From an uncultured Clostridia bacterium (lineage in GTDB: Bacteria; Bacillota; Clostridia; Oscillospirales; Oscillospiraceae), in the NCBI GenBank assembly GCA_946061515.1, contig CAMGRL010000003.1, positions 1 to 64,000 on the forward strand: DNA of 64,000 bases, given 5' to 3'. Below, piece after piece: positions 8,873 to 17,895 of the stretch (within the stretch, counting starts at the first letter, position 1; the number at the start of each line of letters is the position of its first letter). The notes beneath the pieces were generated by a model that was given only the letters and a program-made list of their open reading frames with translations, was not told where the DNA came from and did not search any database. The translations under genes and the position numbers were made by a program.

Positions 8873-8910
8873 TCAGACGGGGCGCTCTGAACAGAGCGTC
8901 CCGCGTCTGA
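8873..8910 (+). promoter_or_regulatory. Intercistronic hairpin between binding protein and permease
   Basis: TCAGACG...CGTCTGA with an inner CGCTCT/AGAGCG forms a long hairpin without a T-run. Such structures commonly protect the 3' end of the binding-protein message and lower downstream expression. Confidence 0.5.
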
Positions 8911-8928
8911 CGCCAGGAGAGAATGTAA

Positions 8929-9618
8929 ATGAATTTTATTACCATATGTGAAAACGTTGTAAAGCTGATGGTCAAGTATTGGGACAAGTTCCTGCTGACC
9001 GGCTTGGGCTACACCCTGTCTCTGGCGGCCATCACCGTGTTTTTCGGCGCTATCCTGGGCTCCCTGATCGCGCTGCTGCGCATGTCCAAGGTGGCCCCCT
9101 TCCGCTGGATCGCCGCCGCTTATACGGAGATCATCCGCGGCACTCCTATGCTCTTGCAGCTGTATCTGTTCTACTTTGGCCTGCCCATGCTGATACCCAT
9201 CCTGAACAAGCAGCAGTTTGCCTGCGTGGCCATCGCCCTGGTGTGCAACAGCGCGGCCTACGTCTCCGAAATCATCCGCTCCGGCATCCAGGCCGTTGAC
9301 CTGGGCCAGACCGAGGCGGCCCGAAGCCTTGGCCTTTCCCAGAAGCAGACCATGCTCAGCGTGGTGCTGCCCCAGGCTGTCAAAAACATCCTGCCTGCCC
9401 TGGGCAATGAGTTCATTATGATCACCAAGGACACATCTCTTGCTTCCACTTTCTTTATCGGCGATCTGATGACCCAGTGCCTGCTCATCAAGGGCGCTAC
9501 ATATCTGACCATTGAACCGCTGCTGATCATCGGCATCATCTACTTTATCGTGACCTTTGTCCTCAGCAAGGTGGTTTCCGCATATGAAAGGAGGCTGCGT
9601 CGTGGCGACATACGATAA
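8929..9618 (+). CDS. Polar amino-acid ABC transporter permease
   Basis: A 229-residue HisM/GlnP-type inner-membrane permease with about five helices. The cytoplasmic EAA loop that docks on the ATPase is visible as EAARSLGLS at about 128-136, followed by the typical [17 protein letters not shown]. Only one permease gene is present, so it probably acts as a homodimer. AGGAGAG lies eight bases before the ATG. Its 3' end overlaps the ATPase gene by 17 bases. Confidence 0.9.
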   Translation: MNFITICENVVKLMVKYWDKFLLTGLGYTLSLAAITVFFGAILGSLIALLRMSKVAPFRWIAAAYTEIIRGTPMLLQLYLFYFGLPMLIPILNKQQFACVAIALVCNSAAYVSEIIRSGIQAVDLGQTEAARSLGLSQKQTMLSVVLPQAVKNILPALGNEFIMITKDTSLASTFFIGDLMTQCLLIKGATYLTIEPLLIIGIIYFIVTFVLSKVVSAYERRLRRGDIR

Positions 9619-10366
9619 GCTGATCCAGGTGAAGAACCTGAAGAAATACTATAACGGTGACAAGATCAAAGCCCTGGACGGCGTCAGTGTGGACATCAAC
9701 AAGGGTGATGTGATGGTCATCATCGGCCCCTCCGGCGGCGGCAAGTCCACTTTCCTCCGCTCCCTGAACCTGTTGGAGAAGCCCACCGAGGGCAGCATCA
9801 TCTTCGAGGGCGTGGACATCACCAAAAAGAAGGACGAAAACGGCAAAAAGCTGGATATCGACCTGCACCGGCAGAAAATGGGCATGGTGTTCCAGCACTT
9901 CAACCTGTTCCCCCATATGACCATCCTCCAGAACATGACCCTGGCCCCCATGAAGGTGAAGGGCATGTCCCAGCAGGAGGCCGAGGCCAAGGCCCTGGAG
10001 CTTCTGGACCGGGTTGGCCTGAAGGACCGGGCCGACGCCTACCCCATCCAGCTTTCCGGCGGCCAGAAGCAGCGCGTGGCCATCGTCCGCGCTTTGGCCA
10101 TGGAGCCGGACGTGATGCTCTTTGACGAGCCCACCTCCGCTCTGGACCCGGAGATGGTGGGCGAGGTGCTGGACGTGATGAAGGAACTGGCCAAGGACGG
10201 CATGACCATGGTGGTGGTCACCCACGAGATGGGCTTTGCCCGCGAGGTGGGCAGCCGCATCCTCTTCATGGCTGACGGACAGCTGGTGGAAGAGGGCAGC
10301 CCCGACCAGATCTTCAACCACCCCCAGAGCCCCCGGCTCCAGGACTTCCTTTCCAAGGTGCTGTGA
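9602..10366 (+). CDS. Polar amino-acid ABC transporter ATP-binding protein
   Basis: Start chosen at GTG 9602, seven bases after a full AAAGGAGG (9587-9594); the open frame extends 15 codons upstream inside the permease gene but lacks a ribosome site there. The 254-residue GlnQ/HisP-type ATPase has Walker A GPSGGGKS (42-49), signature LSGGQ (151-155) and Walker [10 protein letters not shown] (174-182). [13 protein letters not shown] near the end is the H-loop region typical of amino-acid importers. It energises uptake by the preceding permease. The next gene starts at or just after its stop, so the hydrolase belongs to the same transcript. Confidence 0.92.
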   Translation: MATYDKLIQVKNLKKYYNGDKIKALDGVSVDINKGDVMVIIGPSGGGKSTFLRSLNLLEKPTEGSIIFEGVDITKKKDENGKKLDIDLHRQKMGMVFQHFNLFPHMTILQNMTLAPMKVKGMSQQEAEAKALELLDRVGLKDRADAYPIQLSGGQKQRVAIVRALAMEPDVMLFDEPTSALDPEMVGEVLDVMKELAKDGMTMVVVTHEMGFAREVGSRILFMADGQLVEEGSPDQIFNHPQSPRLQDFLSKVL

Positions 10367-11811
10367 TCAATATGAATGAATACAAAAAAGCCGCCCTTCA
10401 GGCGGTGGAAGAACAGGCCGGGCTGTTTACCGCCCTGGCCGATCAGATTTGGGACAATCCCGAATTGTCTTTGAAAGAGTTCAAGGCTACAACGCTCTAC
10501 TGCAATGCCCTGCGCAAGCTGGGCTTTCAGGTGACGGAGAAGCTGTGCAGTATCGATACCGCCTTCTGCGGCAGCTTCGGGCAGGGCAAGCCCGTCATCG
10601 GCATTCTGGCCGAGTACGACGCCCTCTCCGGCCTGAGCCAGAAAGCGGGGGAGAGCTGCCCCGATCCCCTGGTCCCCGGCGGGAACGGCCACGGCTGCGG
10701 CCACAATCTGCTGGGCGCAGGCTCCCTGGCGGCCGCTGCTGCGGTAAAGCGCTATCTGGAACAGACCGGCAAGCCCGGCACCGTGGTGTTTTACGGCTGC
10801 CCCGGCGAGGAGGGCGGCAGCGGCAAGGCCTACATGGCCCGGGAGGGCCTGTGGAAGGAGCTGGACGCGGCGCTCTGCTGGCATCCGGGGGAGGCCAACC
10901 AGGTCACCACCGGCACCAACAACTCCTGCATCCAGGTGCTGTACAAATTCTCCGGCGTGGCGGCCCACGCTGCGGGAGACCCCTATAACGGCCGCAGCGC
11001 GCTGGACGCGGTGGAGCTGATGAACATCGGCGTGCAGTTTCTCCGGGAGCACATGACCGAGGACTGCCGCATCCACTACGCCATCACCGACGCCGGAGGC
11101 GTGTCCCCCAACGTGGTGCAGGCCAAGGCCGATGTGCTGTACATGGTGCGGGCCAATAAGGTCTCCGATTCCGTGAAGCTCCAGGCCCGGGTGGACGACA
11201 TCGCCAAAGGCGCGGCGCTGATGACCGGCACCAGCTTTGAGCGCGTGTTTATCGACGGCACCGCCGAGCTGCTGCCGAACTACACCCTGGAAAAAGCCCT
11301 GTATGAAAATTTTGAGGAGGTCGGCGTTCCGGCCTATACCGAGGATGAGCTGGCTCTGGCCACCGCCCTGAAGGCCACCTACCCCAAGGCCAAACATCTC
11401 CCCGGCACCGGCGCGAAATTTGACCCGGAGATTGCAAAGCAAGTCAAGGCGCTGACGGAAAACGGGGAGAAGCCCATGAACGACTTTCTCATGCCCCTCT
11501 ACTCCGGCACTGGCTTCATGCCCGGCAGTACCGATGTGGGCGACGTGAGCTGGCTCACCCCCACCGCCCAGATCGAGGTTGCCGCCTGGCCCTCCGGCGT
11601 GCCCGGCCACTCCTGGCAGATCGTCTCCTGCGGCAAGAGCAGCATGGCCCACAAGGCCATCCTCTGCGCCGGAAAGGTGCTGGCCGCCACGGCCATCGAC
11701 CTGCTGGAAAAGCCGGAGCTGCTGGAAGCGGCAAAGGCCGAGTTTGCCGAAAAATCCGCCGAGGGCTACACCTGCCCCATCGAGCCCGGCGCGATCCCTA
11801 TTGCGTTATAA
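10363..11811 (+). CDS. M20 family amidohydrolase (AbgB/aminobenzoyl-glutamate-hydrolase-like)
   Basis: A 482-residue metallopeptidase-fold amidohydrolase. Metal ligands are visible as HGCGHN (Cys112, His114) and the catalytic/ligand Glu pair in GEEGGSGK (149-150); [11 protein letters not shown] around 204-214 marks the dimerisation lid. Length and sequence resemble AbgB-like enzymes that release glutamate or another amino acid from an N-acyl conjugate in the cytosol. It is translationally joined to the amino-acid importer (GTGA overlap with the ATPase stop), which suggests that the importer brings in the conjugate that this enzyme cleaves. ATG 10372 is an alternative start, 11 bases from AAGGTG. 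Exact substrate unknown. Confidence 0.85.
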   Translation: MINMNEYKKAALQAVEEQAGLFTALADQIWDNPELSLKEFKATTLYCNALRKLGFQVTEKLCSIDTAFCGSFGQGKPVIGILAEYDALSGLSQKAGESCPDPLVPGGNGHGCGHNLLGAGSLAAAAAVKRYLEQTGKPGTVVFYGCPGEEGGSGKAYMAREGLWKELDAALCWHPGEANQVTTGTNNSCIQVLYKFSGVAAHAAGDPYNGRSALDAVELMNIGVQFLREHMTEDCRIHYAITDAGGVSPNVVQAKADVLYMVRANKVSDSVKLQARVDDIAKGAALMTGTSFERVFIDGTAELLPNYTLEKALYENFEEVGVPAYTEDELALATALKATYPKAKHLPGTGAKFDPEIAKQVKALTENGEKPMNDFLMPLYSGTGFMPGSTDVGDVSWLTPTAQIEVAAWPSGVPGHSWQIVSCGKSSMAHKAILCAGKVLAATAIDLLEKPELLEAAKAEFAEKSAEGYTCPIEPGAIPIAL

Positions 11812-12299
11812 GAAAATGTCATCCTGAACGAATTGCGGGCCGCCTTTCATGCCTCCCCTAACAGGGGAGGTGCTGAGCGAAGCGAAGCGGAGGGGTTTGC
11901 CTCCCTTGTGTAAAGGGAGGTGGCTCCACCCCAAGGCGGAGACGGAGGGATTGTTCGTTTCGGTTGAGCTGTGCGTTCTGTTCACGGGATTCTTCACCGC
12001 TTCGCGGTTCAGAAGGACAGGTGGGTTTAGGTGCGCTTTTTTCACGGGCCGCCACGTAGGGCGGCCCGTACGTCTTCCTGTATAATAACCAAATCGAAAC
12101 CCAACGAAGTGGATTCGATTTGGAGAGGAAAAAGGAGGGAACAGAGCGTAGTTTTCGCGGATAGCGGAAATGGAGCGCCGTGAGCTTCTTTTGACGATGT
12201 AGGGGCCGCCCTGCGTGGCCGCCCGTCTGCCGCAGCAAAAAACAAGCTGTCATCCTTCGCCGATTTGCGGCAGAGGATGACATTTTCTTTTTTACAATT
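11812..12299. repeat. Gene-free mosaic of palindromic repeats
   Basis: No credible gene in this stretch. It contains the CCTCCCC...GGGGAGG module with a GGAGGGG tail (11852-11897), two GGGCCGCC-type palindromes (12038-12075 and 12200-12228) and a hairpin around the GTCATCC segments at 11819 and 12250. The same modules recur in the other intergenic gaps at 0.2-0.7, 12.9-13.2, 20.5 and 25.4 kb. Confidence 0.6.
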
Positions 12300-12326
12300 T
12301 TAGCACTCCTACTCAAAGAGTGCTAA
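12300..12326. promoter_or_regulatory. CIRCE operator (HrcA site)
   Basis: TTAGCACTC (12300-12308), nine bases, GAGTGCTAA (12318-12326): a perfect match to the CIRCE inverted repeat bound by the heat-shock repressor HrcA. It lies 132 bases upstream of hsp20. A TATAAT at 12347-12352 downstream could be the -10. Confidence 0.93.
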
Positions 12327-12458
12327 TATTAACATTCTGTTCATAATATAATGTATATTTCTTAACTTTTGCGCGGTATCTTATATACACGATGAAACGA
12401 AAGAAATGCAAAGTTCATCGAGAATAAAATCTGTAATAAAATTTTGGAGGTATATATT

Positions 12459-12899
12459 ATGTTTGAGATCATTCCTATTGAGCGCCGTAATCGTCATGTT
12501 GCCAACTTCGACCCCTTCCGTGAGATGGAGGAGTTTGAACGCAGATTCTGGGGCAGTAATCCTGTAACCACCGCTTTCCGCACCGATGTGGAGGACACCG
12601 GCGACGCCTTCAAGCTGGAGGCCGAGCTGCCCGGCTTTGACAAGGAGGACATCCAGCTTGACCTGGACAACGACACCCTGACCATTACCGCCGAGCACAG
12701 CAGCGACAAGAAGGAAGAGGACAAGAAAAGAAACTTTGTCAAGCGCGAGCGCTACTTCGGGTCCTTCACCCGCAGCTTTGACGTCAGCGGCATTGATGTG
12801 GACCGGATCGAGGCCGAATATAATAACGGCGTTCTGACCCTGAACCTGCCCAAGAAGCAGGAGAACATCCCCGTCAGCCGCCGGCTGGAGATCAAATAA
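12459..12899 (+). CDS. Hsp20 small heat-shock protein
   Basis: Start at ATG 12459, eight bases after GGAGG. The 146-residue protein has the alpha-crystallin domain at about 38-135, including FKLEAELPGFDKEDI and the closing GVLTLNLPKK, where the GVL motif is the usual G-x-L dimer contact. N-terminal FDPFREMEEFERRFWG is typical of bacterial IbpA/Hsp18 proteins. It acts as an ATP-independent holdase in the cytosol. The perfect CIRCE element upstream places it under HrcA control, which is less usual for hsp20 than for groE/dnaK. A monocistronic unit closed by a strong terminator. Confidence 0.93.
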   Translation: MFEIIPIERRNRHVANFDPFREMEEFERRFWGSNPVTTAFRTDVEDTGDAFKLEAELPGFDKEDIQLDLDNDTLTITAEHSSDKKEEDKKRNFVKRERYFGSFTRSFDVSGIDVDRIEAEYNNGVLTLNLPKKQENIPVSRRLEIK

Positions 12900-12913
12900 G
12901 CAAATGGAAAATG

Positions 12914-12945
12914 AAAACGCTCCGGGATTTTCCCCGGAGCGTTTT
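12914..12945 (+). terminator. hsp20 terminator
   Basis: Thirteen-bp perfect stem AAAACGCTCCGGG/CCCGGAGCGTTTT beginning 14 bases after the stop codon; the T-run is part of the stem, so it can work on both strands. Confidence 0.85.
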
Positions 12946-13204
12946 GCGTGGGCCGCCACATAGGGCGGCCCCTACGGTTCTTTTTCAGTCGGGCCGTAGG
13001 GGCGGGGCTTGCCCCCCGCCCGGAAAGGCACCGCATCCGGCGCTGCGCGCCATCAAGGGGAGATGCCGAGCGCAGTGAGGCGGAGGGGTTGACGAAGTAA
13101 TAGGGAATAGTGAAAAGTGAATAGGTGTGGTGTCGCCTGCGGCGACAAATTATAATCCGGCCGCTTTGCGGCCACCTCACTTCTTCACTCTTCACTGCCT
13201 CCCT
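12946..13204. repeat. Intergenic palindromic repeat block
   Basis: Contains a GGGCCGCC palindrome (12950-12977), the GGGCGGGG module (about 13000-13022) and a full forward copy (13089-13198) of the roughly 110-base element with two hairpins, GTCGCCTGCGGCGAC and GGCCGCTTTGCGGCC. The second copy is at 20581-20695 and an inverted copy at about 421-530. No gene. Confidence 0.7.
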
Positions 13205-16200
13205 TTACACAAGGGCGTCTTCTGCTTTTGCCTGTTTTACGCTTTTGACGATCAGTTCCGCGGACAGGGCGGACAGAAGCAGCAGCACGATGGCTGCGAT
13301 GAAGGGGAGGGCGGTCAGGGAGGGGCACATAAATTTCCACAGCCCGGCGGAGCTGAGGGACAGCAGGGCCGCAAGGCCCGACAGAATAGCCGCCGCTTTC
13401 AATCCCTTTCGCGCAAACCACAGCACAGCCCCGGTCAGGGCCAGAAGCCCTGCCAGAATCAGGGGGACAAAGGCCCGGCCGGCCCAGCGCCCTTCCTGGG
13501 CCGCGCTGTCCATCTGCCCGCTTAAGTAGCGCTCCGCCGCGGCGCAGATTTCCCCGTAGGTGCTGTCCCGGCCCGCAAGAGCGGAGATCTCCGGCTGGTT
13601 CAGCAGGATCTCCATTCCGGCGTCCAGCCGCTCCTCGTCGCTGCTGTATTGATCCAGCGCCGCTAAATCGCTCTGGAGCTGCTGCCGGTTCTCTTCCAGC
13701 GTCTTCCGGCCCTCCTCCAGCTGCTCCTCCGCGTCCTGAAGCTGGGCGTAGCCCTGGCTCAGCGCGGCCCCAGCGCCGCCGAGCTGCTGCTCACCGGCGT
13801 CGATCTGGGCTTTGCCCGCGTCCAGCTCTGCTTTGGCTGCGTCCAGCTCCGCCTGAGCGGCGTCCAGCTGGGCCTGGCCCTCAGCGGCCTGGGCGTAGCC
13901 CGCGTCCAGCTCTGCCTTGGCCGCGGCCAGCTGCTCCTCCGCCGCCGCGATCTGCTCCGCGCCGGAATTGAGCTTTGCCTGCCCTTCCTGATACTCCTCC
14001 ATGATCTGGGAGAGGGTGTAGCCCGACCCGGCGATCTGGGTCTCAAAGGCCAGCCTGGCCGCGTCCAGCCGGGGCTTAAGGAGCAGCATCTTCGCCGTGT
14101 CGCCCGCGGCCTCTGCCGCGTCATACTCGGCCTGAAGCTCCTGATAGTGGTTATACAGGGGCAGCACCGCGTTATAGATGGGCTCGATGCGCTTTAGCTG
14201 GGCTTCGCCCTCGGCGTACTCCTGTTTGGCCGCCTCCAGCGCGGCCATGCCCTCGTCATACTGGGCCTGACCCTCCGCCAGACGGGCGTTTCCGGCCTCC
14301 AGCTCCTTTTGGGCCGCCTCGTACTGGGCAAGGCCCGCATTGTACCGGGCGAGGCCGTCCTCATACTGGGCCTTGGCGCTGTCCAGCTGGGCCTTGCCCG
14401 CGTTATACTGGGCCTGGCCCTGCTCCAGCTTTTCCACCCCGGCCTGAATTTCCTCCTCGCCCTCAGTCAGCTGCTCCTCGCCGATCTTGTCGGTGAGCAG
14501 ACTCTCCGCAAAGGACAGCATGGAGGCGTTATAGGTCTCCTGAGACAGATCCAGCGCCTCTGCCAGCTGGCTCAGCTCCCGCACCGAGGCGAGGAGCGCG
14601 CCGCAGCGGCTGTCGGTATCATCGGAATAGGCCCTGGCGTCGCTCAGCCCCAAGGGCGCGGCTACCAGGGCAAACAGAGCCGCCAGGGCCAGCACTGCCG
14701 CAAAGGCCCGGCGGGGCAGGGCAAAATGCAGGGCTTTTTTGAAGCTTATGGTGGTGCGTCGGATGATCCCGTCGCCGAAAAGCAGAATCTGGGGCAGGCA
14801 GAAATTCACCAGCACCAGAGTGATGATGGTGCCCACGCCCACATAGCGGCCGATGCCCGCGATGACGCACTGGGACACCATCCGCCCGATCAGCAGCCCC
14901 GCCAGCACCATCATGGTGCCGGAGGTGATGATGGTGGGGAAGGACAGGTTCATGGTCTGGATAATGGCCTGACGCCGGTCCATGGTCTGACGCAGCTCCG
15001 TGTACCGGGAGGACACCACAATGGCGTAGTCGATGTTGGCGCCCATCTGGATTGCGCTGACGATCAGATAGCACATGAAGAACACATACTCGCCCCGCAA
15101 AACCGGAACGGAGAAGTTCATCCAAATGCTGCCCTGAATGACCAGAATCAGCAGCAGGGGCATACCGAAGGACTTGAAGGTGAAGAGCAGAATCAGCATC
15201 ACCAGGGCGATGGAGAACAGGCTCACGATCAGCATATCCTTCTCAAAGGACTCGTGGAAGTCCCGGGCGCTGACGGAGTTGCCGGTCATGCAGACCCCGT
15301 CGCTGTAAAACTGCCCGGCGATGACGTGGACCCGGTCTAAAAAGGCGTAGGTCTCCTCGCCCTGCACAGGCAGGTCCGTATACAGCAGAATGCGGCTGAA
15401 ATTCCGGCCCTGGAGCTGATTTTTGCCCATGTCCAGCTGGGCGGAAAGGCTCTCAATGGTGGCCAGCTGCTCCGCCTCCAGGGGGATATCCCCGCTCTCC
15501 GCCTTGTCCCGGAGGAAGGAGAAGAGCTCAATAATGGGGGCGGTGTAGCCCTCCAGATCTGCCGCCGCGTCCCGGTGCTCCCCGGCGTTTGCGGCGTAGT
15601 AGGCAAAGAGAGCCTGACTTGTCAGCTCATCCACCCCGGCCAGGGCGGCAAATTCATGGTAATCCACACTGTCTCCCAGGCGGTAGCCGTCCATGGCCTC
15701 GATGCCCGCCAGGCCCAGCACGCTCTCCACATGGTCCGTGGCGGACAGCTGGTCGATCAGGGCGGCTTCCTTCCCGTAGTCCCCGGCGGGCACCAGCAGG
15801 GCCAGCATGTTGGAAGAGCCGAACTGCTCCTCGATTTTGTCCCGGGCGATGTCCTGCTCGTTCTGCTTGGGCACGGGGACAATGTCCATGTTGTAGGCGT
15901 AGGTACTGTTGCCGTAGCAGAAATAGGCCAGAACCACCAGCAGCACGAAGACCGGAGGGATGACGCGGCGGGTGGCATAGGCAAATTTTCCCACAAAGGG
16001 GATTTTGGGCACAAAACTTCTGTGCTTTGTTTTATCCATCAGCTCGCCCAGCAGCATCAGCAACGCGGGCATCAGCAGAAAGACGGACAGAAGGCTGCAC
16101 AGTATGGCCTTGATGAGCACAAAGCCCAGGTCCGCCCCCAGACGAAACTCCATGAAGGTCATGGCCGTCAGCCCCGCGATGGTGGTCAGGCTGCTGGCGG

Positions 16201-16993
16201 AGATCTCCGGAATGGACAGGGACAGGGCCCGGATGACGGCCTCTTTTTTGGGCAGACTCCGGTGCTCCTCCTTATAGCGGTTGCAGAAAATGATGGCGTA
16301 GTCCACCGACAGGGCCAGCTGCAGCACGATGGCCACAGAGTTTGACACAAAGGAGATGGTGCCCAGCAGGTAGTTTGTGCCCATGTTGATGAGGGCGGCG
16401 GACAGGAAGGTGCCCAGCAGCACCAGCACCTCGCCGTAGGTGTCGGAGGTGAAGATCAGCACCGCTACCACCACCAGCGCCACCAGCACCACCACGATGC
16501 TCATCTCCGAGGCGATGATGGAGGACAGACTGGTGCCCACCTCGGAGGAGATCCAGACGGCGTTGTCCTCCAGCTCTGCCTTCACGGCCTTCATGGCCTG
16601 GACGGATTCCGGGTCCGTGTCCGTGCCGGTGAAGGTGACGTCAAAGAGGGCATAGCCGTTGTGGTAGTGCTCTTCCGTGGTATCGAAGCTCACCTGCATC
16701 ACGCCGGAGACGGTGGCGAGACGGTCGGCAAGCTCCGTTGCCTCCTTCTCCGTCAGGTTTTCCGCCATGATTTGGGCGGTGCCGTAGCTGGTAAATTCAT
16801 CGGCCATGATGCTCAGGCCCCGGCGGGCCTCGGTGCTCTCCGGCAGGTACACGGTGATGTCGTTTTCTACCTGCACCCACCCCACGGACACCACGGAAAA
16901 CAGCATCAGGGCGATGAAAAGAACGAGAAACAGTTTGTTTTTTTCGACGATGAACGCGGAAACGCGCTCCATAAAGCCGGTTTTTTCCGACAT
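13205..16993 (-). CDS. MMPL/RND family transporter with long coiled-coil insert
   Basis: Start at ATG 16993 after GGGAGAG; a further 23 upstream codons lack a ribosome site. The 1262-residue protein has one N-terminal helix, an extracytoplasmic domain, then two blocks of clustered helices of the MMPL/SSD type (roughly 170-370 and 600-760). Residues about 840-1130 form a long Ala/Gln/Glu/Leu heptad region, with many A-E-L-D-A-G repeats, as in YhgE/Pip-like Gram-positive proteins; three or four helices follow. The family exports lipids or amphiphiles using the proton gradient. The coiled coil probably lies outside the membrane and may span the wall. Monocistronic; an extended -10 (TGCTATAAT, minus strand, 17029-17024) lies upstream. 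Substrate unknown. Confidence 0.85.
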   Translation of the reverse strand: MSEKTGFMERVSAFIVEKNKLFLVLFIALMLFSVVSVGWVQVENDITVYLPESTEARRGLSIMADEFTSYGTAQIMAENLTEKEATELADRLATVSGVMQVSFDTTEEHYHNGYALFDVTFTGTDTDPESVQAMKAVKAELEDNAVWISSEVGTSLSSIIASEMSIVVVLVALVVVAVLIFTSDTYGEVLVLLGTFLSAALINMGTNYLLGTISFVSNSVAIVLQLALSVDYAIIFCNRYKEEHRSLPKKEAVIRALSLSIPEISASSLTTIAGLTAMTFMEFRLGADLGFVLIKAILCSLLSVFLLMPALLMLLGELMDKTKHRSFVPKIPFVGKFAYATRRVIPPVFVLLVVLAYFCYGNSTYAYNMDIVPVPKQNEQDIARDKIEEQFGSSNMLALLVPAGDYGKEAALIDQLSATDHVESVLGLAGIEAMDGYRLGDSVDYHEFAALAGVDELTSQALFAYYAANAGEHRDAAADLEGYTAPIIELFSFLRDKAESGDIPLEAEQLATIESLSAQLDMGKNQLQGRNFSRILLYTDLPVQGEETYAFLDRVHVIAGQFYSDGVCMTGNSVSARDFHESFEKDMLIVSLFSIALVMLILLFTFKSFGMPLLLILVIQGSIWMNFSVPVLRGEYVFFMCYLIVSAIQMGANIDYAIVVSSRYTELRQTMDRRQAIIQTMNLSFPTIITSGTMMVLAGLLIGRMVSQCVIAGIGRYVGVGTIITLVLVNFCLPQILLFGDGIIRRTTISFKKALHFALPRRAFAAVLALAALFALVAAPLGLSDARAYSDDTDSRCGALLASVRELSQLAEALDLSQETYNASMLSFAESLLTDKIGEEQLTEGEEEIQAGVEKLEQGQAQYNAGKAQLDSAKAQYEDGLARYNAGLAQYEAAQKELEAGNARLAEGQAQYDEGMAALEAAKQEYAEGEAQLKRIEPIYNAVLPLYNHYQELQAEYDAAEAAGDTAKMLLLKPRLDAARLAFETQIAGSGYTLSQIMEEYQEGQAKLNSGAEQIAAAEEQLAAAKAELDAGYAQAAEGQAQLDAAQAELDAAKAELDAGKAQIDAGEQQLGGAGAALSQGYAQLQDAEEQLEEGRKTLEENRQQLQSDLAALDQYSSDEERLDAGMEILLNQPEISALAGRDSTYGEICAAAERYLSGQMDSAAQEGRWAGRAFVPLILAGLLALTGAVLWFARKGLKAAAILSGLAALLSLSSAGLWKFMCPSLTALPFIAAIVLLLLSALSAELIVKSVKQAKAEDALV

Positions 16994-17377
16994 TGGCGAT
17001 CTCTCCCAGGTTGATGTGAGGGGATTATAGCACAAAATTGTGAGAGAAGTGTTAAATAACATACAGGACAGAAAATTTTTCCGCGCCGGAGGAGACGGCC
17101 CTGCTTCTGCGTTGCGGATGCCCTGCGCCTGGAAGCCGGCGCGGTGGCTCCGGGTCCGTGTAAAAAATGTGTTTATTGCTGTTCTGTTTCCTCCGTCATT
17201 ATCTCATAAAGATGAGCTCGTTGGTTGACAAGCCTGTAAAAACGGTGTTAAAATAAATTACAAGATCGTTTCAGCACGGCTTTTGCTTGATCTCCGGGCC
17301 TTCCCTCTGGGAAAGACCGTCAACCCTTCTACGAAAAAAGTCCGTCCTCCCGGAGGAGAACGGACTGGCCGAAGAAT
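16994..17377. other. Intergenic region, promoter only
   Basis: A TATAAT on the minus strand (17029-17024) with TG one base upstream serves the MMPL gene. No other gene or known element is seen; a run of ordinary, unrepeated sequence extends to the terminator hairpin at 17334-17366. Confidence 0.45.
17334..17366 (-). terminator. Terminator of small minus-strand gene
   Basis: On the minus strand AGTCCGT-TCTCC and GGAGG-ACGGACT pair and are followed by six T. It sits 12 bases past the stop of the 46-residue gene, supporting that gene as real. Confidence 0.7.
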
Positions 17378-17518
17378 TTATTCGTTCTTATTCTCGTCTG
17401 AATGAGACGAACAGGGCGCAGATTGACAGCCTGATTCAATTTCTCTTATCGCGGCAAGGACAATGAGTTTGTTTTCGTTGTTCAGCAGCTTAAAGTATTC
17501 CATACATTCTTGATTCAT
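17378..17518 (-). CDS. Small conserved-looking protein, 46 residues
   Basis: Too short for most gene callers. ATG at 17518 is preceded by GGGATGTGGGAT, and the frame stops with TAA at 17378, directly before a terminator. The product begins MNQECMEYFKLLNNENK, then LIVLAAIREIESG, and ends in a Cys/Ser/Glu-rich tail. The N-terminal part is predicted helical. I do not recognise a named family; proteins with this MEYFKLL...ENK start occur next to prophage or regulatory genes in Clostridia, which is a recollection rather than a search result. Cytoplasmic, function unknown. Confidence 0.6.
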   Translation of the reverse strand: MNQECMEYFKLLNNENKLIVLAAIREIESGCQSAPCSSHSDENKNE

Positions 17519-17622
17519 ATCCCACATCCCTTTTTGCACATTCAGATAAGGAAAACCTTAAAACTATCTTAATAAGATAATAACATTTTTCTAACGGACA
17601 TGTCAAGTAAAACAAAGTATTT

Positions 17623-17742
17623 TCATTCCTGTACCCATTCAGGTTTTTGTTGCTTGTCCGGCTGCTTTGGACAGCATCCCGGCTGACAGCGCCAGTTCCC
17701 ATGGGCGCGGCAGTCCTTGGCCCGGCAGCGTTCAGTATGCAT
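17623..17742 (-). CDS. Possible Cys-rich micro-ORF, 39 residues
   Basis: A tentative gene. On the minus strand a full AAAGGAGG (17757-17764) is followed by ATG 17749 (only five codons to a stop) and by ATG 17742, which opens a 39-codon frame. The product is Cys-rich: CRAKDC, then WRCQPGCC, six Cys in the first half, suggesting a small metal-binding or disulfide-bonded protein. A candidate promoter (TTGACG 17801-17796, 18 bases, TATGGT) precedes it. The 14-base gap between ribosome site and ATG 17742 is long, so translation is uncertain. Confidence 0.3.
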   Translation of the reverse strand: MHTERCRAKDCRAHGNWRCQPGCCPKQPDKQQKPEWVQE

Positions 17743-17895
17743 CCTGCATTGGCAAACCTCCTTTCAACAAAACCATACTACGGACACACGAAAATCGTCA
17801 ACAGGCCACTTTTGCAAAAAAGAGGCCACTTTTTATCCGGATTTGGTCGGCTTCAGGCCGCTTATGTCTGTATGTATAAAAGGAGGAAGAGCACA

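Noticed and set aside
7794-8987. 397-codon minus-strand ORF over the binding-protein gene
   Set aside because: Covers a clear lipoprotein gene with promoter and ribosome site on the other strand; His/Leu/Gly-rich shadow.
15575-16345. Long plus-strand ORF (256 codons) and others opposite the MMPL gene
   Set aside because: Shadow of the high-GC coding strand; composition is His/Gln/Gly-rich, no ribosome site, no recognisable fold.
17490-17702. 70-codon minus-strand ORF
   Set aside because: No ribosome site, starts inside the micro-ORF region and covers the promoter of the 46-residue gene.
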